64,000 bases of DNA from Symsagittifera roscoffensis (lineage: Eukaryota > Xenacoelomorpha > Acoela > Convolutidae): NCBI RefSeq assembly GCF_963678635.1, contig NC_087069.1, forward strand, positions 28,262,303 to 28,326,302. The letters run 5' to 3'. Below the pieces are notes generated by a model, which was not told the origin of the DNA, searched no databases, and saw only the letters and a list, made by a program, of their open reading frames with translations. How positions within the stretch are numbered: position 1 is the first letter of the stretch; every line of letters begins with the position of its first letter. Position numbers and translations under genes: made by a program. Below are positions 1 through 14,579 of this stretch, piece after piece.

Positions 1-299
1 GTGACATACTGGTTATTTCAGGATTGAGATATTTAGGACTGAGATAGTGGATTTTTCGGGATAGACGTATTTAGGACTGAGATAGTGGATATTTCAGGAT
101 TGGTTTATTCAGAACTCAGACAGTGGACATTTCAGGATTGAATTAATTAGAACTGGGATTGTGGATGAGTCAAGGTTGAGATATTTTGGACTGAGATAAG
201 GGATATTTGAGGATTGAGATAATTAGTATTGGTATAGTGAATTTTTCAGGATTGAGATATTTAGGACTGAGATAGTGGATAATTCAGGATTGAGATATC

Positions 300-1960
300 T
301 AGGACTGTGAGAGTGGATGCTTAAGGGTTGATATATTTAGGAATGTGATAGTGGATATTTCAGGATTGGGATACTTAGGACTGAGATAGTGGATGTTTCA
401 GAATTGGGATGTTTAGAAATGGGATAGTGGATATTTCAGGATTGAGGTTTTTAGGACTGATATAGTGGTTATTTGAGGATTGAGATATTTATGTCTGACA
501 TACTGCTTATTTCAGGATTGAGAAGTTTAGGACTGAGAAAGTGGATTTTTCGGGATAGACGTATTTAGGACTGAGATAGTGGATATTTCAGGATTGATTT
601 ATTCAGAACTCAGACAGTGGACATTTCAGGATTGAAATAATTAGGACTAAGATAGTGGATGAGTCAAGATTGAGATATTTAGGACTGAGATAGTGGATAT
701 TTGAGGATTGAGATAATTAGTATTGGTATAGTGAAAATTTCAGGATTGAGATATTTAGGACTGAGATAGTGGATATTTCGGGATTGACGTATTTAGGACT
801 GAGAATCATTGATATTTCAGGATTAATTTATTTAGAACTCGGATAGTGAACATTTCAGGATTGAAATAATTAGGACTGGGATTGTGGATGAGTCAAGATT
901 GAGATATTTTGGACTGAGATAAGGGATATTTGAGGATTGAAATAATTAGTATTGGTATAGTGAATATTTCAGGATTGAGATATTTAGGACTTAGATAAGG
1001 GATATTTGAGGATTGAGATAATTAATATTGGTAAAGTGAATATTTCAGGATTGAGATATTTAGGACTGAGATAGTGGATATTTCAGGATTGAGATATCTA
1101 GGACTGTGAGAGTGGATGCTTAAGGGTTGATATTTTTAGGAATGTGATAGTGGATAATTCAGGATTGGGATACTTAGGACTGAGATAGTGGATGTTTCAG
1201 AATTGGGATGTTTAGAAACGGGACAGTGGATATTTCAGGATTGAGATTTTAGGACTGATATAGTGGTTATTTGAGGATTGAGATATTTATGTCTGACATA
1301 CTGCTTATTTCAGGATTGAGAAATTTAGGACTGAGATAGTGGATATTTCGGGATTGACGTATTTAGGACTGAGATAGTGAATTTTTCAGGATTGATTTAT
1401 TGGACTGATTTTGAAATAATTAGGACTGGGATAATGAAGGAATCAGGATTGAGATATTTAGGACCAGAACAGGAGATTATTCAGGATTGAGATTTTTGGA
1501 CTGATATAGTGATTATTTCAGGGTTGAGGTATTTAGGACTGAAGATAGTGGATATTTGAGGATTGAGATTTTTAGGTGTGACATACTGGTTGTTTCAGGA
1601 TTAAGATATTTAGGACTGAGATAGTGGATATTTTGGGATTGACGTATTTAGGACTGAGGATCATTGATATTTCAGGATGAATTTATTCAGAACTCGGATA
1701 GTGGACATTTCAGGATTGAAATAATTAGGACTGGGATTGTGGATGAGTCAAGATTGAGATATTTTGGACTGAGATAAGGGATATTTGAGGATTGAAATAA
1801 TTTGTATTGATATAGTGAATATTTCAGGATTGAGATATTTAGGACTGAGATAGTGGATTTTTCAGGATTGAGATCTCTAGAACTGTGAGAGTGGATGCTT
1901 AAGGATTGATATTTTTAGGAAAGTGATAGTGGATATATCAGGATTGGGATACTTAGGAAT
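300..1960. repeat. ~0.8-kb higher-order repeat block in the satellite
   Basis: A distinctive variant run (GAGAGTGGATGCTTAAGG, then AATGTGATAGTGG or close, then GGGATACTTAGG) recurs near 306, 1,105 and 1,886. That is a spacing of about 800 then 780 bp, or 21 monomers then one fewer. Other rare variants, such as the 'gacatactgcttatttcag' run near 495 and 1,296, keep the same spacing. Confidence 0.75.
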
Positions 1961-4900
1961 GAGATAGTGGATGTTTCACAATTGGGATAATTAGAAACGG
2001 GATAGTGGATATTTCAGTATTGAGATTTTTAGGACTGATATAGTGGACATTTCAGGATTGAAATATTCAGGACTGGGATAGTGGATGAGTCACGATTGAG
2101 ATGTTTAAGAATAGTAGATTTAGAATTGAGATATTTAGGACTGGGATAGTGGATATTTCAGGTTTGATATAATCAGATTTGGGTTAGAGGATATTTCAGG
2201 ACTGAGGTATCTGGGACAAAGATGGTGCTTTTTTCAGGTTTGAGATGTTTAGGAGTGAGATAGCGAATATTTCAGGATTGAGATATTTAGGACAGAGATT
2301 GTTGATATTTGAGGATTGAGATATTTAGGTCTGACAACCTGGTTATTTCAGGGTTGAGATATACAGGACTGAGATAGTGGATATTTTTCAGGATTGAGGT
2401 ATTTAGGACTGAGATAGTGGATATTTCAGGATTGTTTTAGTTAGCACTCGGATAGTGGACATTTCAGGATTGAAAAATTTAGGACTGGCATAGTGGATGA
2501 GTCAGGACTGAAATGTTTAGGACCAGTATAGTGAATATTTCAGGACTGAGATAAGGGATGTTTCAGGAATGAGTTTTTTAGGACTTGAAAAATGGATATT
2601 TCAGGTTTGAGATATTTAGATTTGGGTTAAAGGATTTTTTCATGATTTAGCTTTTTGGGACAAAGATAGTGAATTTTTCAGGATTGAGATTTTTAGGACT
2701 GAAATAGTGAATGATTCAGGATTGAGATATTAAGGACTGAGATAGAACGTTTTTAGATAGTTAGAAGAGGGAAAATGGATATTTCAGGATTGAGATAATT
2801 AGGACTGAGATAGTGGATATTAAGGATTGATTTATTTAGAAAACGGATAGTTGACACTTCAGGGTTGAAATACTTAGGACTGGGATAGTGGATGAGTCAG
2901 GATTGAAATGTTTAGGAGTGAGATAGTGGTTAACTCAGGATTGAGATATTTAGATTTGGGTTGAAGTATATTTCAGGATTGGGGTATCTGGTACAAAGAT
3001 AATTCATTTTTCAGGTTTGAGATATTTAGGACTGACATACTGGTTATTTCAGGATTGAGATATTTAGCACTGAAATAGTGGATATTTCAGGATTGAGGTA
3101 TTTAGGACTGAGATAGTGGATATTTCAGAATAGACTTATTCAGAAACGGATAGTGGACAATTCAGACTTAAAACATTTAGGACTGGGATAGTTGATGAGT
3201 CAGGATTGAGATGTTTACGACCAGTAAAGTGGATTTTCAAGATTGAGATATATAGGACTGAGGTAGGGGGTAATTTAAGGATTGAGGTATTTAGGACTGG
3301 GAAAGTGGATATTTCAGGTTTAAGATATTTAGATTTGGTTTAATGGGTGTTTCAGGATTTAGGTATTTGGGACAAAGATATAGGATTTTTCAGGATTGAG
3401 ATTTTTAGGACTGAGATAGTGAATGATTCAGGATTGAGATATTAAGAGCTGGAATAGTGGATATTTCAGGATTGATTTATTTGGAACTCGGATAGTGGAC
3501 ACTTCAGGGTTGAAATATTTAGGACTGTGCTAGTGGATGAGTCAGGATTGAGATAATTAGGATTGAGATAGTGGATATTTCAGAATTGAAATATTTAGAA
3601 CTCGGATAGTGGACATTTCAGGATTGAAATTTTTAGGACTGGGATGGTGGATGAGTCAGGATTGAGATGTTTCGGACTGAGAAAGTGGGAGGTTCAGGAT
3701 TGAGATATTTAGGACTGGGATAGTAGATTTTTTGGATTTGACATATTTAAAACTGGGATAGTGGATATTTCAGGGTTGAGATAGTTAGAACTAGGATAGT
3801 GGATATATTAGGATTGAGATAATTAGGGTTGAGATAGTGGATATTTCAAGATTGATTTATTTAGAACTCGGATAGTGGACATTTCAGGATTGAAATATTA
3901 GGACTGGGATATTGGATGAGTCAGGATTGAGACTTTTAGGACTGGGACAGAGGAAACTTCAGGTTCGAGGTATTTAGAACTGGGTTAAAAGATATTTCAG
4001 GATTGAGGTATCTGGGACAAAGATAGTGGATTTTTCAGGATTGAGATAATTAGGACTGAGATAGTGGATATTTCAGGATTGAGACATTTAGGACTAGGAT
4101 AGAGAATGTTTTCAAATGGAGATAATCAGGAGAGGGAAAATGGATAATTCAGGATTGATATAATTAGGACTGAGATAGTTGATATTTCAGGATTGATTCA
4201 TTTGGAACTCGGATAGTGGACACTTCAGGGTTGAAATATTTAGGACTGGGATAGTAGATGAGTCATGATTAAGATAAATAGGATTGAGATAGTGGATATT
4301 TCAGGATTGAGATTTTTAGGACTGGGATAGAGGATATTTCAGGTTTGAGGTATTTAGAACTGGGTTAAAGGATATTTCAGGATTGAGGTATCTGGGCCGA
4401 AGATAGTGGACTTTTCAGGATTGAGATATTTAGGATTGAGATAGTGAATGTTTCAGGATTAAGATAATAGGGACTGGGGTAGAGGATTTTTTCATATAGA
4501 GATAGTTGAGACTGGGAAAGTGGAATTTTCAGGATTGAGATAATTTAGACTGAGATAGTAAATTTTTTGGATTGAGATATTTAAAACTGGGATAGTGGAT
4601 GTTTCAGGATTAAGATAGTTAGAACTGGGATAGTGGATATATTACGATTGAGATAATTAGGATTGAGATAGTGGATATTTCAAGATTGATTTATTTAGAA
4701 CTCGGATAGTGGACATTTCAGGATTGAAATAATAGGACTGGGATGTTGGATGAGTCAGGATTGAGATAATTAGGACTGTGATAGTGGATATTTCAGGATT
4801 GAGAAATTTAGGACTAGGATAGAGAATGTTTTCAAATGGAGATAGTCAGGAGTGGGAAAATGGATATTTCAGGATTGAGATAATTAGGACTGAGATAGTG

Positions 4901-7900
4901 GATATTTCAGGATTGATTCATTTGGAACTCGAATAGTGGACATTTAGGGTTGAAATCTTTAGGACTGGGATAGTGGATGAGTCAGGATTAAGATAATTAG
5001 GATTGCGATAGTGGATATTTCAGGATTGAGATTTTTAGGAGTGGGATAGAGGCTATTTCAGGTTTGAGGTATTTAGAACTGGGTTAAAAGATATTTCAGT
5101 ATTGAGGTATCTGGGACGAAGATAGTGGTTTTTTCAGGATTGAGATATTTAGGACTGAGATAATGAATGTTTCAGGATTAAGATAATAGGGACTGGGGTA
5201 GACGATTTTTTCATATAAAGATAGTTGAGACTGGGAAAATGGAATTTTCAGGATTGAGATATTTTGGACTGAGATAATGAATATTTCAGGAATGAGACAT
5301 TTAGGACTAGGAGGGTGGATTTTTCAGGATTGAGATATTTACTACTGGAATATTGGATTTTTCAGGATTGAGATATTTAGGACTCGGATAGTCGATTTTT
5401 TGGATTGAGATTTTTAGGACTGGGATAGTAGATTTTTTAGGATTGAGATATTTAAAACTGGGATAGTGATATTTCAGGATTGAGATAGTTAGACTGGGAT
5501 AGTGGATATATTACGATTGAGATAATTAGGATTGAGATAGTGGATATTTCAAGATTGATTTATTTAGAACTCGGATAGTGGACATTTCAGGATTGAAATA
5601 TTAGGACTGGGATTTTGGATGAGTCAGGATTGAGATTTTTAGGACTGGGATAGAGGAAACTTCAGGTTTGAGGTATTTAGAACTGGGCTAAAAGATATTT
5701 CAGGATTGAGGTATCTGGGACAAAGATAATGGATTTTTCAGGATTGAGATTTTTAGGATTGAGATAGTGAATGTTTCACGATTAAGATATTAAGGACTGG
5801 GGTAGAGAATTATTTCATAGGGAGATAGTTGAGACTGGAAAAGTGGACATTTCAGGATTGAGATAATTAGGACTGAGATAGTGGATAATTCAGGATTGAG
5901 ACATTTAGGACTAGGATAGAGAATGTTTTCAAATGGAGATAGTCAGGAGTGGGAAAATGGATATTTCAGGATTGAGATAATTAGGACTGAGATATAGGAT
6001 ATTTCAGGATTGATTCATTTGGAACTCGGATAGTGGACACTTAGGGTTGAAAGATTTAGGACTGGGATAGTGGATATTTCAGGTGTGAGGTATTTAGAAC
6101 TGGGTTAAAGGATATTTCAGGATTGAGGTGTCTGGGACGAAGATAGTGGTTTTTTCAGGATTGAGATATTTAGGACTGAGATAGTGAATGTTTCAGGATT
6201 AAGATAATAGGGACTAGGCTAGAGGAATTTTTCATATAGAGATAGTTGAGACTGGGAAAGTGGAATTTTCAGGATTGAGATAATTTGGACTGAGATAATG
6301 AATATTTCAGGAATGAGACATTTAGGACTAGGAGGGTGGATATTTCAGGATTGAGATATTTACTACTGGAATATTGGATTTTTCTGGATTGAGATATTTA
6401 GGAATGGGATAGTCGATTTTTTGGATTGAGATATTTAGGACTGGGATAGTAGATTTTTTAGGATTGAGATATTTAAAACTGGGATAGTGATATTTCAGGA
6501 TTGAGATAGTTAGAACTGGGATAGTGGATATATTACGATTGAGATAATTAGGATTGAGATAGTGGATATTTCAAGATTGATTTATTTAGAACTCGGATAG
6601 TGGACATTTCAGGATTGAAATAATAGGACTGGGATTTTGGATGAGTCAGGATTGAGAATTTTAGGACTGGGATAGAGGAAACTTCAGGTTTGAGGTATTT
6701 AGAACTGGGCTAAAAGATATTTCAGGATTGAGGTATCTGGGACAAAGATAATGGATTTTTCAGGTTTGAGATTTTTAGGATTGAGATAGTGAATGTTTCA
6801 CGATTAAGATATTAAGGACTGGGGTAGAGAATTATTTCATAGAGAGATAGTTGAGACTGGAAAAGTGGACATTTCAGGATTGAGATAATTAGGACTGAGA
6901 TAGTGGATATTTCAGGAATGAGACATTTAGGACTAGGATAGTGTATTATTCAGGATTGAGATATTCAGGACTAGAACAGAGGATAATTCAAGATTAAGAT
7001 ATTTAGAAATGGGATAGTGTTTATCTCAGGATTGAGATTTTTAGGACTGATACAGTGATTTTTTCAGGGGGTTGAGATTTTTAGGACTTAAATTTTTAGG
7101 ACTGACATACTGGTTAATTCAGGATTGAGATAATAAGGACTGAGACAGTGATTATATCAGGATTGAGATATAGAGAAATCGGATAGGGGATATTTCAGGA
7201 ATAAAAAGCTTAGGACTCACGATTGAGATATTAATGACTGGGGTAGAGGATAATTTCATATGGAGATAGTTAGGACTGGAAAAGTGGATATTTCAGGATT
7301 GAGATAATTAGGACTGAGATAGTGGATATTTTAGGAATGAGACATTTAGGACAGGTATAGTGGATAATTCAGGAATGAGATATATAGGACTGAAATGGCG
7401 GATATTTTAGGTTTCAGACATTTAGGGCTGGGGATAGTATTTTTTTCAGGATTGAGATAATAAGGACTGAGATAGTGGATATATCAGGATTGAGATATAG
7501 AGAAATCGGATAGGGGATATCTCAGGAATAAAAAACTTAAGACTCAGGTTTGAGATGTTTAGGATCAGTATAGTGGATAATTCAGGATTGAGATATATAG
7601 GATTAGATTGTGGATTTTTCAGGATTTAGATGTGTAGGACTGGGATAGCATATATTTCTAGATTCAATTATTAAGGACTGGGTTAGTGGATATTTGTGGG
7701 TTGAGATATTTAGAACCGTTATAGTGGATGATTTCATATTGAGTTAGTTAGGACTGGGAAAGTGGATATTTCAGAGTCGAGGTTTTTAGGACTGAGATTG
7801 TGAATATTTCGGGAATGAGATGTTTAGGACTAGGATTGTGGATTTTTTAGGATTGAGATATTTAGGACTGGAATAGTGGATATTTCAAGACTGAGATATT

Positions 7901-9359
7901 AAGGATTCAGATAGTGGATATTTCAGCATTTAGATGTTTAGGACTGGGATAGTATATAATTCAGGATTGAATTATTTAGGACTGGGATAGTGGAATTTTC
8001 TGGGTTGAGTTATTTAGGACTGAGATTTTGAATACTTCAGAAATGAGATATTTAGGAATGAGATATTGGATATTTCAGGATACAGATTTTTAGGACTGGG
8101 ATAGTGGATAATTCAAGATTGGGATATTTAGGACTTAGGTAGTGGATATTTCAGGATTTAGATGTTTAGGACTGGGGTATATTTCTGGGTTGATTTATTT
8201 AGAAATCGGATAGTTGATATTTCAGGAATGAGATATTCAGGAATGAGATATTGGATATTTCAGGAATTAGATGTTTAGGACTGGGATAGTATATATTTCT
8301 AGACTGAATTGTTTAGGACTGGGTTAGTGGATATTTCTGGGTTGAGATATTTAGGATTGGGAGTTTGGATGATTTTATATTGAGAGCGTTAGAACTCGGA
8401 TAGTGGATTTTCCAGGAATGAGATATTTAGGAATGAGATATTGGATATTTCGTGATTTAGATATTTAGGACTTAGATAGTGGATATTTCAGGATTTAGAT
8501 GTTTAGGATTGGAATAGTATGTTTTTCAGGATTGAATTATTCAGGACTGGGATAGTGGATATTTCAGGTTTGAGGTATTTAGGACTAGGATAGTTGATAT
8601 TCCAGGGTCGAGGTTTTTAGGACTGAGATTGTGAATATTTCAGGAATGAGATGTTTAGGACTACAATAGTGGATTTTTCAGGACTAGATATTTAGGACTT
8701 AGATAGTGGATATTTCAGAATTTAGATACAAAGGACTTAGATAGTTGATATTTCAGGAGTTAGATGTTTAATGGATATTAGACTTAGATGTTTAGTGGAT
8801 AGTGGATATTTCAAAATTTAGACAGTATACCTTTCAGGATTGAATTCTTTAGGACTGTGATAGTGGATGTTTCAGGTTTGAGGTATTTAGGACTAGGTTA
8901 GTTGATATTCCAGGATTGAGATATTTAGGACTGGGACAGTGTAGATTTCAGAATTGAGTTTTTTAGGACTGGGATAGTGGTTATTTCAGGATTTAGATGT
9001 TTAGGAATGAGATATTGGATATTTCAGGAATAAGATGTTTAGGACTGGAATAGTAGATATTTCAAGATTGAGATATTTAGGACTTAGATAGTGGATATTT
9101 CAGAATTTAGATGTTTAGGACTGTTATAGTATATATTTCTAGATTGGGTTATTAGGACTGGGTTAGTGGATATTTCTGGATTGAGATATTTAGGAGAGAG
9201 ATATTGGATATTTCAGGATTTAGATGTTTAGGACTGGAATATTTCAGGAATGAGATGGTTAGGACTAGGATAGTGGATATTTCAGGATTTAGATATTTAG
9301 GCCATAGATAGGGGATATTTCATAATTTAGATATGTAGGACTTAACTGATGGATATTTC

Positions 9360-12300
9360 AGGATTTAGAAGTTTAATTGATATTAGAATAGATGTTTAGT
9401 GGATAGTGGATATTTCAGGATTTAGAAAGTATATATTTCTGGATTGAATTCTTTAGGACTGGGATGGTGGATGTTTCAGGTTTGAGGTTTTTAGGACTAG
9501 GATAGTTGATATTCCAGGATTGAGATATTTAGGACTGGGACAGTGTAGATTTCAGGATTTAGATATTTAGGACTTAGATAGTGGTTATTTCAGGATTTAG
9601 ATATTTAGGACTTAGATAGTGGATATTTCAGGACTTAGATATTTAGGACTTAGATAGTGGATATTTCAGAATTTAGATATTTAGGACTTAACTAGTGGAA
9701 ATTTCAGGATTGGGATGTTTAATGGATATTAGACTTAGATTTTTAGTGGATAGTGGATATTTCAGGATTTAGATAGTATATAATTCAGGATTGAATTATT
9801 TAGAACTGGGATAGTGGTTGTTTCAAGTTTGAGGTGTTTAGGACTAGGAAAGTTGATATTCCAGGATTGAGATATTTAGGACTAGGACAGTGGATATTTC
9901 AGAATTGAGTTATTTAAAACTGTGATATTGGATATTTCGGGATTGATTTATTTAGGACTGTGATACTGGATATTTCAGGATTGATTTTTTAAGACTGTGA
10001 TAGTGGATATTTCAGGACTGAGGTATTTGGGACTAAAATAGTGGATTTATCAGGATTTAGATATTTAGGCCTTAGATAGTGGATATTTCAGAATTTATAT
10101 ATGTAGGACTTAACTAGTGGATATTTCAGGATTTAGAAGTTTAATTGATATTAGACTTAGATGTTTAGTGGATAGTGGATATTTCAGGATTTAGAAAGTA
10201 TATATTTCAGGATTGAATTCTTTAGGACTGGGATGGTGGATATTTCAGGATTGAGGTATTTAGGACTGTGATAGTGGATATTTCAGGATTGAGGTATATA
10301 GGACTGGGATGTGGATGTTTCAAGACTGAGGTATTTAGGACTGAACTAGTGGATTTTTCAGGATATAGATATTTAGGCCTTAGATAGTGGATATTTCAGA
10401 ATTTAGATATGTAGGACTTAACTAGTGGATATTTCAGGATTTAGAAGTTTAATTGATATTAGACTTAGATGTTTAGTGGATAGTGGATATTTCAGGATTG
10501 AATTCTTTAGGACTGGGATGGTGGATGTTTCAGGTTTGAGGTTTTTAGGACTAGGATAGTTGATACTCCAGGATTGAGATATTTATGACTGGGACAGTGT
10601 AGATTTCAGGATTTAGATATTTAGGACTTAGATAGTGGGTATTTCAGTATTTAGATATTTAGGACTGTGATAGTGGATATTTCAGAATTGAGTTATTTAG
10701 GACTGTGATAGTGGATGTTTCAGGTTTGAGGTTTTTAGGACTAGGATAGTTGATATTCCAGGATTGAGATATTTAGGACTGGGACAGTGTAGATTTCAGG
10801 ATTTAGATATTTAGGACTTAGATAGTGGGTATTTCAGGATTTAGATATTTAGGACTTAGATAGTGGATATTTCAGGATTTAGATATTTAGGACTTAGATA
10901 GTGGATATTTCAGAATTTAGATATTTAGGACTTAACTAGTGGACATTTCAGGATTGGGATGTTTAATGGATATTAGACTTAGATTTTTAGTGGATAGTGG
11001 ATATTTCAGGATTTAGATAGTATATAATTCAGGATTGGATTATTTAGAACTGGGATAGTGGTTGTTTCAAGTTTGAGGTGTTTAGGACTAGGAAAGTTGA
11101 TATTCCAGGATTGAGATATTTAGGACTAGGACAGTGGATATTTCAGAATTGAGTTATTTAAAACTGTGATATTGGATATTTCGGGATTGATTTATTTAGG
11201 ACTGTGATACTGGATATTTCAGGATTGATTTTTTTAAGACTGTGATAGTGGATATTTCAGGACTGAGGTATTTGGGACTAAAATAGTGGATTTATCAGGA
11301 TTTAGATATTTAGGCCTTAGATAGTGGATATTTCAGAATTTAGATATGTAGGACTTAACTAGTGGATATTTCAGGATTTAGAAGTTTAATTGATATTAGA
11401 CTTAGATGTTTAGTGGATAGTGGATATTTCAGGATTTAGAAAGTATATATTTCAGGATTGAATTCTTTAGGACTGGGATGGTTGATATTTCAGGATTGAG
11501 GTATTTAGGACTGTGATAGTGGATATTTCAGGATTGAGGTATTTAGGACTGGGATGTGGATGTTTCAAGACTGAGGTATTTAGGACTGAAATAGTGGATT
11601 TTTCAGGACATAGATATTTAGGCCTTAGATAGTGGATATTTCAGAATTTAGATATGTAGGACTTAACTAGTGGATATTTCAGGATTTAGAAGTTTAATTG
11701 ATATTAGACTTAGATGTTTAGTGGATAGTGGATATTTCAGGATTGAATTCTTTAGGACTGGGATGGTGGATGTTTCAGGTTTGAGGTTTTTAGGACTAAC
11801 ATAGTTGATACTCCAGGATTGAGATATTTATGACTGGGACAGTGTAGATTTCAGGATTTAGATATTTAGGACTTAGATAGTGGGTATTTCAGGATTTAGA
11901 TATTTAGGACTGTGATAGTGGATATTTCAGAATTGAGTTATTTAGGACTGTGATAGTGGATGTTTCAGGATTGAGGCATTTAGGACTGGGATTTGGATGT
12001 TTCAGGACTGAGGTATTTAGGACTGAAATAGTGGTATTTTCAGGATTTAGATATTTAGGCCTTAGATAGTGGATATTTCAGAATTTAGATATGTAGGACT
12101 TAACTAGTGGATATTTCAGGATTTAGAAGTTTAATTGATATTAGACTTAGATTTTTAGTGGATAGTGGATATTTCAGGATTTAAAAAGTATATATTTCAG
12201 GATTGAATTCTTTAGGACTGGGATGGTGGATGTTTCAGGTTTGAGTTATTTAGGACTAGGATAGTTGATATTCCAGGATTGAGATATTTAGGACTGGGAC

Positions 12301-12560
12301 AGTCGATATTTCAGAATTTAGTTATTTAGGACTTAGATAGTGGGTATTTCAGGATTTAGATATTTGGGACTTAGATAGTGGATATTTCAGGATTTAGATA
12401 TTTAGGACTTAGATAGTGGATATTTCAGAATTTAGATATTTAGGACTTAACTAGTGGAGATTTCAGGATTTATATGTTTAATGGATATTAGACTTAGATT
12501 TTTAGTGGATAGTGGATATTTCAGGATTTAGATAGTATATAACTCAGGATTGAATTATTT
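9360..12560. repeat. ~1.245-kb higher-order repeat block in the satellite
   Basis: The insertion-like variant AGAAGTTTAATTGATATTAG occurs near 9,366, 10,135, 10,441, 11,380, 11,686 and 12,124. The pairs 10,135/11,380 and 10,441/11,686 are both 1,245 bp apart, so a long unit with two copies of the variant 306 bp apart has been duplicated. This unit length differs from the 0.8-kb block at the left end of the array. Confidence 0.7.
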
Positions 12561-13287
12561 AGAACTGGGATAGTGGTTGTTTCAAGTTTGAGGTGTTTAG
12601 GACTAGGAAAGTTGATATTCCAGGATTGAGTTATTTAGAACTGTGATAGTGGATATTTCAGGATTGATTTATTTAGGACTGTGATAGTGGATATTTCAGG
12701 ATTGATTTTTTCTAGGACTGTGATAGTGGATATTTCAGGATTGAGGTATTTAGGACTGTGATAGTGGATATTTCAGAATTGATTTATTTAGGACTGAGAT
12801 AGTGGATATTTTAGGATTGAGTTATTTAGGACTGGGATGTGGATATTTCAGGATTGAGGTATTTAGGAATGAAATAGTGGATTTTTCAGGATTGCTTTTT
12901 TTAGAATTCGGATAGTGGACATTTCAGGATTGAGAAGTTTAGGGATGAGATAGTCGATATTTCAGGATTGAGATGTTTAGTATTGGTATAGTGAATATTT
13001 CAGAATTGAGTTATTTAGGACTGTGATAGTGGATATTTCAGGATTGAATTGAGGTATTTAGGACTGAGATAGTGGATATTTCAGGATTGAGGTATTTAGG
13101 ACTGGGATGTGGATGTTTCAGGACTGAGGTATTTAGTATTGGTATAGTGGATATTTCAGAATTGAGTTATTTAGGACTGTGATAGTGGATATTTCAGGAT
13201 TGAATTGAGTTATTTAGGACTGTGATAGTCGATATTTCAAGATTGAGTTATTTAGGACTGTGATAGTGGATATTTCAGGATTGAGGT

Positions 13288-13690
13288 ATTTAGGACTGGG
13301 ATGTGGATGTTTCAGGACTGAGGTATTTAGTATTGGTATAGTGGATATTTCAGAATTGAGTTATTTAGGACTGTGATAGTGGATATTTCAGGATTGAGGT
13401 ATTTAGGACTGGGATGTGGATGTTTCAGGATTGAGATATTTAGTATTGGTATAGTGGATATTTCAGAATTGAGTTATTTAGGACTGTGATAGTGGATATT
13501 TCAGGATTGAGGTATTTAGGACTGGGATGTGGATGTTTCAGGATTGAGATATTTAGTAATGGTATAGTGGATATTTCAGAATTGAGTTATTTAGGACTGT
13601 GATAGTCGATATTTCAGGATTGAGTTATTTAGGACTGTGATAGTGGATATTTCAGGATTGAGGTATTTAGGACTGGGATGTGGATGTTTC
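13288..13690. repeat. 113-bp (three-monomer) higher-order repeat at the array edge
   Basis: The variant GGGATGTGGATGTTTCAGGA recurs at about 13,298, 13,411, 13,524 and 13,675. Spacing is 113, 113 and 151 bp: three monomers minus one base, then one extra monomer. These copies are more alike than those in the rest of the array, suggesting recent local amplification just inside the array boundary. Confidence 0.75.
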
Positions 13691-13931
13691 AGGACTGAGG
13701 TATTTAGGACTGAAATAGTAGATTTTTCAGGATTGAGATATTCAGGACTGGGATAGTAGATTTTTCAGGTAAATTTCCCATGAACCCGCTTAAGGGCAAC
13801 CATGAACCCGCTTATCCGAATCAGATAACACAACCAAAACGTCGACTGGGGCGATCTATCAAAAAGCGATATAGGCAAAAACAAGTCTAAAAACCGCGTA
13901 AAAAAGAAAAAAAGTGTTTTAAAAGGATGAA

Positions 13932-14153
13932 TTGACATCTTTGAACACTACATTGCTTCACCATGGAATATATAAATTTTTTGGATTATCGCAAGACTCA
14001 ATTGAAAACTTTAACCCGGAAGCGTTGAAGTGCACCAAATTACAACTGCTAAAACTCCAAATTGCAGGACAAGCAACGGTTATCTCTGAACCACCGGCTT
14101 GTACCACCGGCGAGGTTATTCGTTTGTCATCTATGTATATGGAAAAAAATTGA
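13932..14153 (+). other. possible coding fragment, unrecognised
   Basis: A 73-codon open stretch without an ATG at its start. It contains an exon-like portion preceded by a possible acceptor (aaattgcag) and a possible donor (GAG|GTTATT). Composition is less AT-rich than the surroundings, which is the main reason for listing it. I recognise no motif. It could be an exon of the downstream plus-strand gene, an old element fragment, or chance. Confidence 0.2.
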
Positions 14154-14579
14154 TTTTTTGCTGGTTGAATTGTAATATAAACTCACTAAGAACTGGTGGC
14201 ATTGAAAAAATATTTACGACTAATTAAAGTTTATGTAAAATTTATGAATTTTATTAAAAATTGATCATATGGTTATCGAAAAAACTACCATGAGGCTTTA
14301 AGTTAACTAAATTGGTTTTTCCTTGGCTTAATTTTTGTGCAGCTGCAACCAATATTTTTTCCTTGATTAAATTTGCCAACAAAACTCTGAAACAATTTAG
14401 AGCAGCCCAGAAAAGCTCAGCTGACAATATTTAGACTTCTCATCAATAAAAAAAGGTAAATAACCTTTGGCTCTTTTTTGTAATTTTTTGGACATGCATT
14501 TTTCCCGGAAGCGTTTTTTTTTCAGGTTTGCAGATTTTTAGGTTTTCATTTTTCCAGTTTTTCTTTGGCGTGTTTGAAA

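Larger units (their letters stand above)
1..13769. repeat. 38-bp satellite array with higher-order structure
   Basis: The whole block is made of variants of one ~38-bp monomer, built from the words GATAGTGGATATTTCAGGA and TTGAGATATTTAGGACTGA. The two halves resemble each other (GGATATTTCAGGATTGA against AGATATTTAGGACTGA), so the monomer looks like an old dimer. Monomer copies differ at several positions, but spaced copies match better than neighbours, which is higher-order repeat structure. The array runs off the left edge and stops sharply at about 13,769, where non-repeat sequence begins. No open frame of useful length exists on either strand; 38 is not a multiple of 3 and the monomer contains TAG and TGA. 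It is probably heterochromatic satellite, possibly pericentromeric; the location is inference. Confidence 0.97.

Noticed and set aside
1-13769. CRISPR-like regular repeats
   Set aside because: Monomers are contiguous with no unique spacers, the context is animal DNA, and there are no cas genes.
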